The notes: generated from the letters alone by a model not told the origin. A DNA stretch of 64,000 nt from Neptuniibacter caesariensis (GCF_000153345.1 NZ_CH724126.1:402774-466773); one strand, 5' to 3'. Shown: positions 8,574 through 16,978, counted from the first letter of the stretch. Numbers and translations are program-made.

Positions 8574-9973
8574 GAAACTCGCTCTCCAGGGGCTAGCATC
8601 GATTCAGGGCTAAGTAGGCGATCAAGCTGGATACTGTCCAGCAGACCTTCACCAATCACCAGTTCGCGTACCGTCGAGCCCGTATTTAACGCGGTTTTGG
8701 CGATACGAGAGGCATTGGCATAACCGATGTGTGGTACCAGAGCAGTGATTACACCGATGCTGTTATCCAGATGTCGCGAGCATTGTTCCCGATTCGCTTT
8801 AATACCACTGACACAGCGTTCCTCCAGCATTTCACAGGCGTTACACAGCATCTTCATCGAGCTAAGCAGGTTATAAACGATCAGCGGTTCCATCGCATTC
8901 AGCTGCAGCTGACCTGATTCAGCGGCAAGTGTGACGGCCAGGTCGTTAGCGATCACCTGGTAGGCAGTTTGATTGACCGCTTCAGGTATCACCGGGTTCA
9001 CCTTGCCAGGCATGATAGATGATCCGGGTTGCATCGGTGGAAGATGGATCTCAGCAAAGCCAGTGCGCGGGCCGCTTGAAAGTAATCGAAGGTCATTACA
9101 TATCTTACCGAGCTTGACTGCCATACGTTTAAGAATGCCAGAGAACAGAACAAATGCGCCCAGGTCTGAGGTGGCTTCTACCAAGTGGCTGGCAGGAATC
9201 ATAGGTTTGCCAGAGATTTCTGCTAACCTCTTAACGACACGGCTTGCATACTCCGGGTGCGTGTTGATCCCGGTACCAATAGCGGTGCCACCGAGGTTAA
9301 CCTCACACAACAGCTTGCAGGCTTCCTTTATACGGTCGATATCTTCACTTAGGGTGACTGCAAAGGCTTCGAACTCCTGCCCCAGCGTCATGGGTACGGC
9401 ATCTTGTAGTTGGGTACGACCCATTTTGACCACATCGTTAAATTCTTGGCCTTTGTTGTTAAAGGCTTGGATCAAGCTTTCCAGGTGCTCGGTCAGAGGT
9501 TCAGCCGCGAATTGAATGCCCAAACATACTGCGGTTGGATAAGCGTCGTTAGTGGATTGAGAGCAGTTTACGTCATCGTTTGGATGCAGGTGTTGGTAGT
9601 CACCTTTCTCTTTGCCCAACTTGCTCAGTGCCAGGTTAGCAATCACCTCATTGGCATTCATATTGGTTGAAGTGCCTGCGCCGCCCTGAATGAGATCGAC
9701 GACAAATTGCTGATGCAGTGCTCCGTCGATAATGTCACGACAGGCGGCCATAATGGCGTCAGCTTTATGTTCTTCAAGCAGCTTCAATTCTTTATTGGTT
9801 TGTGCCGCGGACCACTTCACCATTGCCAGTGCTTTGATTAAGTGAGGAAAGTGACTGATCGGCACGCCTGTAATGGAGAAGTTTTCCTTTGCTCGAAGGG
9901 TTTGTACTCCGTACCAGACGTCGCTAGGAATTTGCATCTCACCTAGCATGTCGTGTTCGATACGAGTGACCAT
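8570..9973 (-). CDS. aspA: Aspartate ammonia-lyase (aspartase)
   Basis: Deaminates L-aspartate to fumarate and ammonia. The 467-residue length and the fumarase/aspartase superfamily signature GSSIMPGKVNP at residues 317-327 (catalytic Ser loop) identify the superfamily. TSTNMNANEVIAN near residue 100 and the pairing with asparaginase favour aspartase over class II fumarase. SD GGAGA lies 9 nt before the ATG. The next gene, ansA, overlaps by 4 nt. A hairpin followed by seven U residues lies about 30 nt upstream of the start codon in the leader, which could attenuate transcription of the operon. Confidence 0.94.
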   Translation of the reverse strand: MVTRIEHDMLGEMQIPSDVWYGVQTLRAKENFSITGVPISHFPHLIKALAMVKWSAAQTNKELKLLEEHKADAIMAACRDIIDGALHQQFVVDLIQGGAGTSTNMNANEVIANLALSKLGKEKGDYQHLHPNDDVNCSQSTNDAYPTAVCLGIQFAAEPLTEHLESLIQAFNNKGQEFNDVVKMGRTQLQDAVPMTLGQEFEAFAVTLSEDIDRIKEACKLLCEVNLGGTAIGTGINTHPEYASRVVKRLAEISGKPMIPASHLVEATSDLGAFVLFSGILKRMAVKLGKICNDLRLLSSGPRTGFAEIHLPPMQPGSSIMPGKVNPVIPEAVNQTAYQVIANDLAVTLAAESGQLQLNAMEPLIVYNLLSSMKMLCNACEMLEERCVSGIKANREQCSRHLDNSIGVITALVPHIGYANASRIAKTALNTGSTVRELVIGEGLLDSIQLDRLLSPESMLAPGERVS

Positions 9974-9995
9974 AGTGCGCTTCTCCAGAAAGAAT

Positions 9996-10021
9996 GAAAA
10001 AAAGGGCTTTTACAAAGCCCT
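9996..10021 (-). promoter_or_regulatory. Terminator-like hairpin in the aspA leader (possible attenuator)
   Basis: Reading the minus strand, the 8-bp stem AGGGCTTT/AAAGCCCT with a 3-nt loop is followed by seven T residues, ending 23 nt before the aspA ATG. The preceding aap operon already has its own terminator about 300 nt earlier, so this hairpin most likely sits inside the aspA transcript leader. No leader peptide was identified. Confidence 0.5.
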
Positions 10022-10316
10022 AAACGACATAGAAGGTTAAATGGGGTTTTTCATAATCAGTAAACAGGCCTACGTCATAAACTGTTTGGCATTATCGCCT
10101 TGAGCAATGATGAGCAATGCAGCCTGTTACGAAGAAAACTTCGCCTTCTTCTGCATAATCGTGAGTTGATATTTGAACAGAGCGTTGATATTGAAGGAAT
10201 TTGGCTAGATGGTTCTGGCGGATGCTCATGTAGCACCATCTAGTTTCTGTTGCTGGTTTGTTTATGACGGTTTGTTTAGGACGGTCCTGCCACTAGAAAC
10301 GTGTTTCGGTTCGCTA
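10022..10316. other. Non-coding region upstream of aspA
   Basis: About 295 bp with no convincing gene. It must hold the aspA promoter. It contains a 9-bp inverted repeat CTAGATGGT/ACCATCTAG (10205-10213 and 10235-10243). A 20-nt sequence at 10194-10213 recurs with one change at 14923-14942, on the far side of the aap operon. No strong promoter consensus was recognised. Confidence 0.5.
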
Positions 10317-10353
10317 ATAAAAAAGCCGCTCACTCCTGAGAGTCAGCGGCTTT
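10317..10353 (-). terminator. Rho-independent terminator of the aapJQMP operon
   Basis: On the minus strand the 9-bp stem AAAGCCGCT/AGCGGCTTT encloses a 14-nt loop and is followed by TTTATTA, 27 nt after the aapP stop codon. Confidence 0.85.
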
Positions 10354-10379
10354 GCTTTCGCTGGAAAGTCAGTGAAAGA

Positions 10380-11150
10380 TTAGTGATCCAGGATCTGGCT
10401 CAGGAACAGCTGGAGTCGATCCGTCTGAGGATTATTAAAGATCTCCTCAGGCGTGTTCTGTTCTACAATCTCACCCGCATCCATGAAGATAACCCGATCG
10501 GCTACTTTCTTCGCAAAACCCATCTCATGGGTTACGCAGAGCATCGTCATACCTTCATTGGCCAGTTCGATCATTACATCCAGTACTTCCTTGATCATTT
10601 CCGGGTCAAGGGCTGACGTCGGTTCGTCAAACAGCATGATCTCCGGGTTCATACACAGGGAGCGAGCGATCGCTACACGCTGCTGCTGACCACCGGATAA
10701 CTGCCCCGGGAACTTGTTCGCCTGATCGGGGATCTTAACGCGCTCCAGATACTTCATCGCCGTCGCTTCAGCTTCTTTCTTCGGCTTCTTCTGTACCCAG
10801 ATCGGGCCCAGTGTCAGGTTCTCCAGAATCGTCAGATGCGGGAACAGGTTGAAGTGCTGGAATACCATACCCACCTCACGGCGGATCGCTTCGATATTCT
10901 TAACGTCTTCGATCATCTCCACACCATTCACCGTCAGGGAGCCGCGCTGGAACTCCTCAAGACGGTTGATGCAACGCGTCATGGTGGATTTACCGGAGCC
11001 CGAAGGCCCACAGATAACGATCTTTTCGCCTTTTTTAACCCGCAGGTTAATGTCTTTCAGTACATGGAACTCGCCATACCACTTGTTGAGATCCTTGATA
11101 ACGATAATGTCATCGTTATTTTCGTTAGTTTTTTCTTGTTCTACGCTCAC
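10380..11150 (-). CDS. aapP: General L-amino acid ABC transporter ATPase AapP
   Basis: Cytoplasmic ATPase of a polar amino-acid importer, 256 residues. Walker [10 protein letters not shown] (48-56), Q-loop, signature [15 protein letters not shown] and Walker [15 protein letters not shown] are all intact, followed by the H-loop (VTHEM). The N-terminus has an extra Asn/Glu-rich stretch common in AapP/BztD. Fourth and last gene of aapJ-aapQ-aapM-aapP, 12 nt after aapM, with a terminator behind it. The gene symbol rests on operon structure. The ATPase alone would be indistinguishable from GlnQ/GltL. Confidence 0.93.
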   Translation of the reverse strand: MSVEQEKTNENNDDIIVIKDLNKWYGEFHVLKDINLRVKKGEKIVICGPSGSGKSTMTRCINRLEEFQRGSLTVNGVEMIEDVKNIEAIRREVGMVFQHFNLFPHLTILENLTLGPIWVQKKPKKEAEATAMKYLERVKIPDQANKFPGQLSGGQQQRVAIARSLCMNPEIMLFDEPTSALDPEMIKEVLDVMIELANEGMTMLCVTHEMGFAKKVADRVIFMDAGEIVEQNTPEEIFNNPQTDRLQLFLSQILDH

Positions 11151-11162
11151 AAGGAGTTCCTC

Positions 11163-12263
11163 TTAATTCTTATGGCTGGTATCGAGTTTGCGCTCAATCG
11201 ACGCACTGATGCGTGACATGCTGTAACAGCAGATCCAGAAAACGATAGCTACAAACAGGTAGCCTTCAGTGGAGTGGCCGCCCAGCCAGTTCGAGTTTGT
11301 CAGGGCTGTCTGAGTGGTGCTCAGCACTTCGAAAATACCGATGATGAGCAAGAACGTGGTGTTCTTAAACAGCATGACAAAGGTGGCCAGAATGTTGGGC
11401 ATCGATACTTTGATCACCTGTGGCAGGATAATCAAAAGCGTTTTCTGCCAATAGCTCAGACCCAGTGAGTCCGCCGCTTCGTACTGCCCGGTCGGAACCG
11501 CCTGGAAACCACCACGGAATACTTCCGCCATGTAGCCCGCCATAAACAGTGTCAGTACGATCCACACACGTACCAGCTTGTCGACGTTGGTGCCTTCTGG
11601 GAAGAACAGTGGCAGCATCACCGAACCCATAAAGAACAGGGCCAGTACCGGTACGCCACGGAAAAACTCGATCAGAAGAATACTGACGCTTTTAATAAAC
11701 GGCATCTCTGAACGACGTCCCAGGGCCCAGACAAAACTCAGCGGGAACGCCACGATGATACTGGCGGCTGCCAGTAGTACGTTTAACGCAAAACCGCCCC
11801 AGTAGTCTGTAGAGACATACTCCAGACCGATCCAGCTTCCATCCAGAATCAGAATGCAGACGAATGGCAGCAGAAGAAACGCCGGAATAGAGAACTTATT
11901 ACGCCAGTCCTTGTTGAGCAGTTGTGAAGACGCGATCACACCAATCAGCATCAGGACGCACAGGTTGATACGCCATAGCTCTTCGGTCGGGTAACTCCCA
12001 TAGAAGAACTGCTTCGACCAGGCAATCACGAACACCCAGCACGCGCCGTCTTTGGTGCAGGCATCCTGAGTGGTGCCCGACCAGTTCGCAGAGATCAGCA
12101 GCCAGTCCACCAGAGGCGGAACCACCGTTGCCAGCAACGCAAGAATCAGCAGCGTTGCGATGGTGTTCATTGCCGAAGAGAAAAAGTTATCTTTTACCCA
12201 GTGAATCGGACCAACGGTATCGTTTGGCGCCGGCTGATCGGGTAAGGGTTTAAATTCTTTCAT
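11163..12263 (-). CDS. aapM: General L-amino acid ABC transporter permease AapM
   Basis: Inner-membrane permease subunit of 366 residues that pairs with AapQ. The membrane part of a His/Glu/Gln-type permease is extended at the N-terminus, as is typical for AapM/BztC. After about five early membrane segments comes the permease core, with the EAA-like loop FRGGFQAVPTGQYEAADSLG contacting the ATPase. It lies 15 nt after aapQ and 12 nt before aapP. The extended N-terminus with a periplasmic Cys pair (DACTKDGAC, around residues 88-95) is visible and could form a disulfide, which is inference. Confidence 0.93.
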   Translation of the reverse strand: MKEFKPLPDQPAPNDTVGPIHWVKDNFFSSAMNTIATLLILALLATVVPPLVDWLLISANWSGTTQDACTKDGACWVFVIAWSKQFFYGSYPTEELWRINLCVLMLIGVIASSQLLNKDWRNKFSIPAFLLLPFVCILILDGSWIGLEYVSTDYWGGFALNVLLAAASIIVAFPLSFVWALGRRSEMPFIKSVSILLIEFFRGVPVLALFFMGSVMLPLFFPEGTNVDKLVRVWIVLTLFMAGYMAEVFRGGFQAVPTGQYEAADSLGLSYWQKTLLIILPQVIKVSMPNILATFVMLFKNTTFLLIIGIFEVLSTTQTALTNSNWLGGHSTEGYLFVAIVFWICCYSMSRISASIERKLDTSHKN

Positions 12264-12278
12264 ATCAGTCAGCTCCCC

Positions 12279-13460
12279 TTATCGTTCCGTCAACGCAACA
12301 CTGCTGTTGAGTCGGTTCATCAGGAATGAGATCGTCATGTTAACCACGAAGTATACGGCCATGGTCATAAAGACGATTTCGATCGCCTGACCGGTCTGGT
12401 TCAGGGTAGTGCCCACGAACACGGTAAACAGGTCGGGGTAACCGATCGCTGTGGCCAGCGTCGAGTTTTTAACAAGGCTTTGATACTCACTGTTCAGCAG
12501 TGGCACGATGACACGCATCGCCTGAGGCACAATGATCAGTTTCATGATCTTGCCCTCTTTCAGGCCAATACTACGCGCGGCTTCTGTCTGACCATGAGGA
12601 ACGGCTTGAATACCTGCTCGCACGGCTTCCGCAATAAACGCACCGGTGTAAACGGTCAGGGCTAAGGCCAGTGCCATCAGCTCAGGTATCACGGTAACAC
12701 CGCCACGGAAGTTAAAGCCTTTCAGATAAGGAATATCCCAGGCAAATGGGAAGCCCATCACAATCAATGCCAGCAGGGGAAGACCAAATAGCATACCCAG
12801 GCTTACCCAGAGTACAGGGAATTGTTGCCCGGTATCGTCCTGGCGTTTCTTCGCCCAGCGTTTCAGCACAAAGATGCCAATGATCGCCGCGGCAATCGCA
12901 GCATAAACAACCGATGCGCCGCCTTCAGGGGTTAGCCCCGGGAAGTACAGGCCACGCACGTTAAGGAAGATGACCTCACCCAGACTCATACTCTGGCGTG
13001 CACTTGGCAACGCAGCCAAGACCGCAAAGTACCAGAAGAAAATCTGCAGTAATAGAGGAATATTACGGAAGGTTTCAACGTAAGCGGTTGCCAGTTTACG
13101 GATCAGCAGGTTATGGGAGAAGTGTGCAACCCCCATGATAAATCCGACGATTGTCGAAAGAATGATGCCGATAATTGAAACCAACACGGTATTGAGCAAG
13201 CCTACGATAAAGGTGCGGCCATAAGTATTGGTCGCATCGTAGGGAATGAGTGACATCAGGATGTCAAAACCTGCCGTGTTAAACAGGAAGTCATAACCAC
13301 TTTGAATGCCTCGAGCTTCCATATTCGCCAGCGTATTGCTGATGATGCTATAGAAGAAGTAGCCAAGCCCAAACAACAGGAGTAGCTGATAGATAATCGA
13401 GCGATTTCTAGGGTTATTGAAGAAAGAGGGCGAGGATTTCACCTGCGGCTTTTCAGACAT
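12279..13460 (-). CDS. aapQ: General L-amino acid ABC transporter permease AapQ
   Basis: First permease subunit of the Aap importer, 393 residues with about eight hydrophobic segments. The periplasmic insert between the N-terminal segments and the core is characteristic of AapQ/BztB. The family's opening pattern is visible (FNNPRNRSIIYQ, then GFDILMSLIPYD and TYGRTFIVGLLNT), and the EAA loop reads AEAVRAGIQAVPHGQTEAAR. It follows aapJ after 76 nt, a gap occupied by a strong hairpin that may lower permease expression relative to the binding protein. Confidence 0.93.
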   Translation of the reverse strand: MSEKPQVKSSPSFFNNPRNRSIIYQLLLLFGLGYFFYSIISNTLANMEARGIQSGYDFLFNTAGFDILMSLIPYDATNTYGRTFIVGLLNTVLVSIIGIILSTIVGFIMGVAHFSHNLLIRKLATAYVETFRNIPLLLQIFFWYFAVLAALPSARQSMSLGEVIFLNVRGLYFPGLTPEGGASVVYAAIAAAIIGIFVLKRWAKKRQDDTGQQFPVLWVSLGMLFGLPLLALIVMGFPFAWDIPYLKGFNFRGGVTVIPELMALALALTVYTGAFIAEAVRAGIQAVPHGQTEAARSIGLKEGKIMKLIIVPQAMRVIVPLLNSEYQSLVKNSTLATAIGYPDLFTVFVGTTLNQTGQAIEIVFMTMAVYFVVNMTISFLMNRLNSSVALTER

Positions 13461-13500
13461 AATTAAGCACTTATCTTCAGAAGGTTATAAGTAAAAATAG

Positions 13501-13525
13501 CAGAGGGACATGAAATGTCCCTCTG
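13501..13525 (-). terminator. Intercistronic hairpin between aapJ and aapQ
   Basis: Perfect 11-bp stem CAGAGGGACAT/ATGTCCCTCTG with a 3-nt loop, 12 nt after the aapJ stop. On the minus strand it is followed by CTATTTTTAC, a weak U-tract. It is probably a partial terminator or a 3'-end stabiliser giving more binding protein than permease. Confidence 0.65.
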
Positions 13526-13536
13526 TTTTGTCCTTC

Positions 13537-14550
13537 TTAACGTACTGGAGAAGAGTACATGATGCCGCCCTTGTTCCACTGGGCGTTAAGACCGCGGGAA
13601 ATTTTCAGAGGAGAACCCTGGCCCACGTTACGTTCAAAGCTTTCGCCGTAGTTACCTACCTGCTTAACGATGTTGTAAGCCCAGTCGTTGCTGATACCCA
13701 TTTTTTCACCGGAATCAGTATCAACGCCCATCAGACGCTGCTGGCCTGGGTTACCCTGTGATTTAGCCTGATCAGCATTGGCGCTGTTGATGCCCATGAA
13801 CTCAGCTTCAACCATCGCGTAAACAGACCACTTAACAATGTTAAACCACTGATCATCGCCCTGACGTACTACAGGACCTAGAGGCTCTTTAGAGATAACT
13901 TCCGGCAGTACCATGGCAGAAGATGGATCTTTCAGACCGATACGCAGTGCGTACAGCTGAGACTGGTCAGACGTCAGTACGTCACAACGACCGCTTTCGA
14001 AGCCGGCACGGGTCTGGTCAGACGTATCAAACGTGATTGCGTTATAAGTGATGCCATTGGCACGGAAGTAATCCGCCAAGTTCAGCTCAGTCGTTGTACC
14101 TGCCTGGATACATACGGCTGCGCCGTCCAGATCCAGAGCGCTGCTTACGCCCAGATCTTTAGAGACCATGAAGCCCTGACCGTCGTAATAGTTAACACCT
14201 GCGAAGTTCAGACCCAGCGAGGTATCACGGGTATGTGTCCAAGTGGTGTTACGAGACAGAATGTCGATTTCACCTGACTGTAGGGCAGTGAAACGTTCTT
14301 TAGCTGTAAGCGGTTTATATTGCACTTTGCTCGCATCGCCCAGAACAGCGGCGGCTACTGAGCGACAAACATCTACGTCCAGTCCGCTCCAGGTACCGTT
14401 CTCATCTTTCTGAGAAAAACCTGCCAGGCCAGTACTCACACCACAAGAGACACTGCCTCTTTTCTGTACATCCTCAAGGGTGCCTGCTTGCGCACCGAAA
14501 GAAAGGCCAAGTGCCAGACCTGTTGCGATCACTGAGGTAAGTCGTTTCAT
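13537..14550 (-). CDS. aapJ: General L-amino acid ABC transporter substrate-binding protein AapJ
   Basis: Periplasmic solute-binding protein of 337 residues that delivers amino acids to AapQMP. The ATG at 14550 was chosen over an upstream in-frame codon at 14601. It has SD GGAGA 9 nt upstream and starts directly with a clean Sec signal peptide (MKRLTSVIATGLALGLSFGAQA). The mature protein shows the SBP family 3 pattern: GVSTGLAGFSQKDENGTWSG, then DVDVCRSVAAAVLG, and the AapJ-like RNTTWTHTRDTSLGLNF. Two Cys residues near the ligand cleft are conserved in this subfamily as I recall it. First gene of the operon. The substrate is probably a broad range of polar amino acids, including aspartate and glutamate, by family. 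Confidence 0.94.
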   Translation of the reverse strand: MKRLTSVIATGLALGLSFGAQAGTLEDVQKRGSVSCGVSTGLAGFSQKDENGTWSGLDVDVCRSVAAAVLGDASKVQYKPLTAKERFTALQSGEIDILSRNTTWTHTRDTSLGLNFAGVNYYDGQGFMVSKDLGVSSALDLDGAAVCIQAGTTTELNLADYFRANGITYNAITFDTSDQTRAGFESGRCDVLTSDQSQLYALRIGLKDPSSAMVLPEVISKEPLGPVVRQGDDQWFNIVKWSVYAMVEAEFMGINSANADQAKSQGNPGQQRLMGVDTDSGEKMGISNDWAYNIVKQVGNYGESFERNVGQGSPLKISRGLNAQWNKGGIMYSSPVR

Positions 14551-15095
14551 TGCTTGAATCTCCGTCAAACAGCTATTCAACAAAGTTTTGAATAGCTGCA
14601 TTTTATTTTTGTTTGATAACAGATATTGCTTATGTATTGGTGTTTAGCATCACAAATAAGTGGCTGGGATATTTGGCTCACCTGAGAGAACGGTCAACGT
14701 CATAAGTACACGATTACCTGGAGTTTGCTTCTTTTGTATCTACGCACAAATTGAAAACATCCAAACGATAAAAGTGGATAAGTGAAAGTTCTCTGGGGCA
14801 GAAGTAAAGAGCGTTAAGACCACACAGAAGTGTTGCCTTAATTGTTAGACCCATGACTCAGAAAACTTAGCTTCCAGCTGCATCATTGCTTACTTTTAGA
14901 TTTCAGCAGAGGGGGGTAATCAAAGGAATTTGGCTAGGTGGTGATGGTTGGTGTTTTCTGGTGTCAAAGTAGCATCAAATAGAATCACTTGCTGTTTTTG
15001 AAGGTGATTTCATTAACTCATGTTTTGGGTAGTTAATAAGTGAAGCTTTTAATAGAGCAAGTATCCAGGTGCTAGCTACTAGCATCTACAATCTA
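14551..15095. other. Non-coding region upstream of aapJ
   Basis: About 540 bp with no credible gene in any frame. It must contain the aapJ promoter. It holds one copy (14923-14942) of the 20-nt repeat also found at 10194-10213. Beyond that I see scattered AT-rich sequence and no consensus promoter I would defend. Confidence 0.5.
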
Positions 15096-15098
15096 GAC

Positions 15099-15376
15099 GG
15101 GTGAGCGAAGCGAATAATCTAACCGGTTCGATGACGCCCAAAAGGAATCACTCACGGTAACTCTAACTACAAAGCGGGAAATATAATCTAGGAAGTGGTG
15201 CCCAGAGGCGGATCAATGCCGAAGGCATTCACACGTTGACGCGAAGCGGCAATAGCCCGAAGGGTGAGCGAAGCGAATAATCTAACTAGGTTCGATGACG
15301 CCCAAAAGGAATCACTCTCGGAATCTCTAACTACAAAGCGGGAAATATAATCTAGGAAGTGGTGCCCAGAGGCGGA
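15099..15376. repeat. Duplicated ~114-bp unit with GAA-loop mini-hairpins and a tRNA-Phe 3' fragment
   Basis: Two direct copies, 15099-15212 and 15262-15376, share about 95% identity, both ending in TGGTGCCCAGAGGCGGA, the 3' end of tRNA-Phe in antisense. In the second copy this runs on into the intact tRNA; in the first it stops after 17 nt. The unit and the 49-bp spacer contain several tiny palindromes with a GAA centre: AATGCCGAAGGCATT, CGCGAAGCG, CCCGAAGGG and a repeated GAGCGAAGCGAATAATC motif. This looks like a duplication that carried part of a tRNA gene, embedded in a short palindromic repeat family. No protein is encoded. Confidence 0.75.
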
Positions 15377-15435
15377 ATCGAACCACCGACACGGGGATTT
15401 TCAATCCCCTGCTCTACCGACTGAGCTATCTGGGC
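15360..15435 (-). tRNA. tRNA-Phe (GAA), promoter-distal copy
   Basis: 76 nt including an encoded CCA end. The minus strand begins GCCCAGATAGCTCAG (acceptor and D-arm), has anticodon stem-loop GGGGATTGAAAATCCCC with anticodon GAA, T-arm GGTTCGATTCC and the acceptor 3' strand CTGGGCACCA. It is identical to the neighbouring copy. Confidence 0.97.
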
Positions 15436-15453
15436 GTACTGAGTTTTGGAGAC

Positions 15454-15486
15454 AAAAAAAGCTTGTTCAAAGTGCAACAAGCCTTC
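15454..15486 (-). terminator. Terminator between the two tRNA-Phe genes
   Basis: On the minus strand GCTTGTT/AACAAGC (extended by A-U and G-U pairs) with an 8-nt loop is followed by a run of seven T residues, just after the promoter-proximal tRNA-Phe. The distal copy may therefore depend on read-through or on an unseen promoter. Confidence 0.7.
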
Positions 15487-15493
15487 TTAGAAG

Positions 15494-15569
15494 TGGTGCC
15501 CAGAGGCGGAATCGAACCACCGACACGGGGATTTTCAATCCCCTGCTCTACCGACTGAGCTATCTGGGC
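15494..15569 (-). tRNA. tRNA-Phe (GAA), promoter-proximal copy
   Basis: 76 nt with encoded CCA, identical over its full length to the copy at 15360-15435. It has a cloverleaf with anticodon GAA in the stem GGGGATT/AATCCCC. A near-consensus sigma-70 promoter lies 18-47 nt upstream. Confidence 0.97.
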
Positions 15570-15587
15570 AAAACTCAAGTGGCGCGT

Positions 15588-15616
15588 ATTAAACCGTCTT
15601 CGGTTAACACTGTCAA
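15588..15616 (-). promoter_or_regulatory. Sigma-70 promoter of the tRNA-Phe genes
   Basis: On the minus strand TTGACA (-35, perfect) is followed after exactly 17 bp by TTTAAT (-10, five of six) and then a GC-rich ACGCGCC discriminator, as in stringently controlled stable-RNA promoters. Confidence 0.8.
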
Positions 15617-15634
15617 CCACTTGTTACAAAAAAA

Positions 15635-15907
15635 CTATTTTGAAGGAGGGACGTAACCTTCAGCCTTTTCGTAATCGCCACCATCCATGAATTTTTCCAT
15701 CTCAGATTGGAGGAATTCACGGGTGGATGGGTCCATCATGCTGAGGTGTTTCTCGTTGATAATCATCGTCTGATGATCAGTCCACTCTTTCCAGGCTTTT
15801 TTAGAAATCGTGTCGTAGATTTCCTGACCTTTTGCACCTGGATATGGAGGGCGGTCCAAGCCTTCCAGCTCTTCTTTATACTTGCGGCAAAGTACCGTAT
15901 GGCTCAT
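15635..15907 (-). CDS. yggX: Probable Fe(2+)-trafficking protein YggX
   Basis: 90-residue cytoplasmic protein of the YggX family, linked in enterics to protection of Fe-S clusters against oxidants. Family landmarks are Cys7 in [29 protein letters not shown], and the C-terminal [16 protein letters not shown]. It sits 21 nt after mutY, the usual gammaproteobacterial pairing. This makes sense because MutY carries an Fe-S cluster, though that functional reading is inference. Third gene of an asmA-mutY-yggX unit. Confidence 0.95.
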   Translation of the reverse strand: MSHTVLCRKYKEELEGLDRPPYPGAKGQEIYDTISKKAWKEWTDHQTMIINEKHLSMMDPSTREFLQSEMEKFMDGGDYEKAEGYVPPSK

Positions 15908-15928
15908 GGTTCTTGTTGCTCCAAACTG

Positions 15929-16978
15929 TTATGAATTGGCCATCATTTCAAGCAGCTTCTTCACAGGTGCTGCCAGGCCAACGTTTTCTGGTTGCTCTAT
16001 GTTATACCAGAGCAGCGGTTTTCCTTCCATGACAGAGTCTGTAGGGGTATTCACCCTTGCTCTTACTGGGGTTATATCCAGATGAAAGTGGCTAAAGGTG
16101 TGGCGCATGGGTTCCAGCGGTTGCATGCTTTCTTCACGCAGCTCGAACCCGGTTTCATTCAAAGTGTCGCGAAGGTCGGCTACCTGAGGAAAACTCCATA
16201 GCCCGCCCCAAAGTCCTGTTGGCGGTCGCTGGTAAAGAAGGACTTCATTCGAATCATCCTGTTGCAACAACAGCATATAGGTTTGTTTTACCGGAATAGA
16301 TTTTTTCGGTTTAGGTTCGGGCAGTTGATCGGTTTTACCCAGTCTTAGTGCGTCACAACCCTGCTGAAGCGGGCAGAGCAAGCAACTCGGTTTACTTCGG
16401 GTGCACAGGGTGGCACCCAGATCCATCATTGCCTGGGTATAGTCCCCCACACGTTGTTGCGGGGTATTTTGTTCGGCATAGGACCATAGTTTTTTTTGAT
16501 TAGCGGTCGTTCCTGGCCACCCTTCCAGTGCATAAAACCGAGCCAGCACTCGCTTCACATTGCCATCGAGGATAGGGGCCCATTTACCTGTGCTGATTGA
16601 TAAGACGGCACCGGCTGTGGAGCGACCGATGCCAGGCAGAGCTTCAAGTTCTTCGACCGTTTCCGGGAAGGCGCCTGCATGTTCTCGTGTGACGATCTGC
16701 GCCGTTTTGTGCAGATTGCGCGCTCGTGCGTAATAGCCTAGTCCGGTCCAGAGGTGCAGCACCTCGTCCTGCTCGGCTGAGGCGAGAGACTCCACATTAG
16801 GAAAACGTTCGATGAAACGTTCATAGTAGGGGATGACCGTGGTGACCTGGGTCTGCTGTAACATAACCTCAGAGATCCAGGTGTTGTATGCGGTTTTGTT
16901 TGCCTGCCATGGCAGGTCATGACGGCCGTGCTGGTCAAACCATTCCAGCACGGCACTTGCGAATTGCTTCGATTGCAT
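15929..16978 (-). CDS. mutY: Adenine DNA glycosylase MutY
   Basis: Removes adenine mispaired with 8-oxoguanine in base-excision repair. The 349 residues include the catalytic Glu37 (ISEVML), the helix-hairpin-helix [12 protein letters not shown] at 114-125, and catalytic Asp138 (ILDGN). The [4Fe-4S] ligands are Cys192, Cys199, Cys202 and Cys208 with the C-x6-C-x2-C-x5-C spacing of E. coli MutY. The C-terminal third is the NUDIX-like 8-oxoG recognition domain. The ATG overlaps the asmA stop by one base (TAATG). Confidence 0.97.
   Translation of the reverse strand: MQSKQFASAVLEWFDQHGRHDLPWQANKTAYNTWISEVMLQQTQVTTVIPYYERFIERFPNVESLASAEQDEVLHLWTGLGYYARARNLHKTAQIVTREHAGAFPETVEELEALPGIGRSTAGAVLSISTGKWAPILDGNVKRVLARFYALEGWPGTTANQKKLWSYAEQNTPQQRVGDYTQAMMDLGATLCTRSKPSCLLCPLQQGCDALRLGKTDQLPEPKPKKSIPVKQTYMLLLQQDDSNEVLLYQRPPTGLWGGLWSFPQVADLRDTLNETGFELREESMQPLEPMRHTFSHFHLDITPVRARVNTPTDSVMEGKPLLWYNIEQPENVGLAAPVKKLLEMMANS

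Noticed and set aside
10209..10616. Plus-strand frame upstream of and into aapP
   Set aside because: Runs through the aap terminator and into antisense of aapP; no protein-like features.
15099..15376. Possible CRISPR or integron attachment array
   Set aside because: Two imperfect copies only, no regular spacers, no cas or integrase gene in the window.
15426..15620. Open frame over the tRNA-Phe region
   Set aside because: It reads through the promoter-proximal tRNA gene and its promoter; no ribosome binding site and no protein-like composition.
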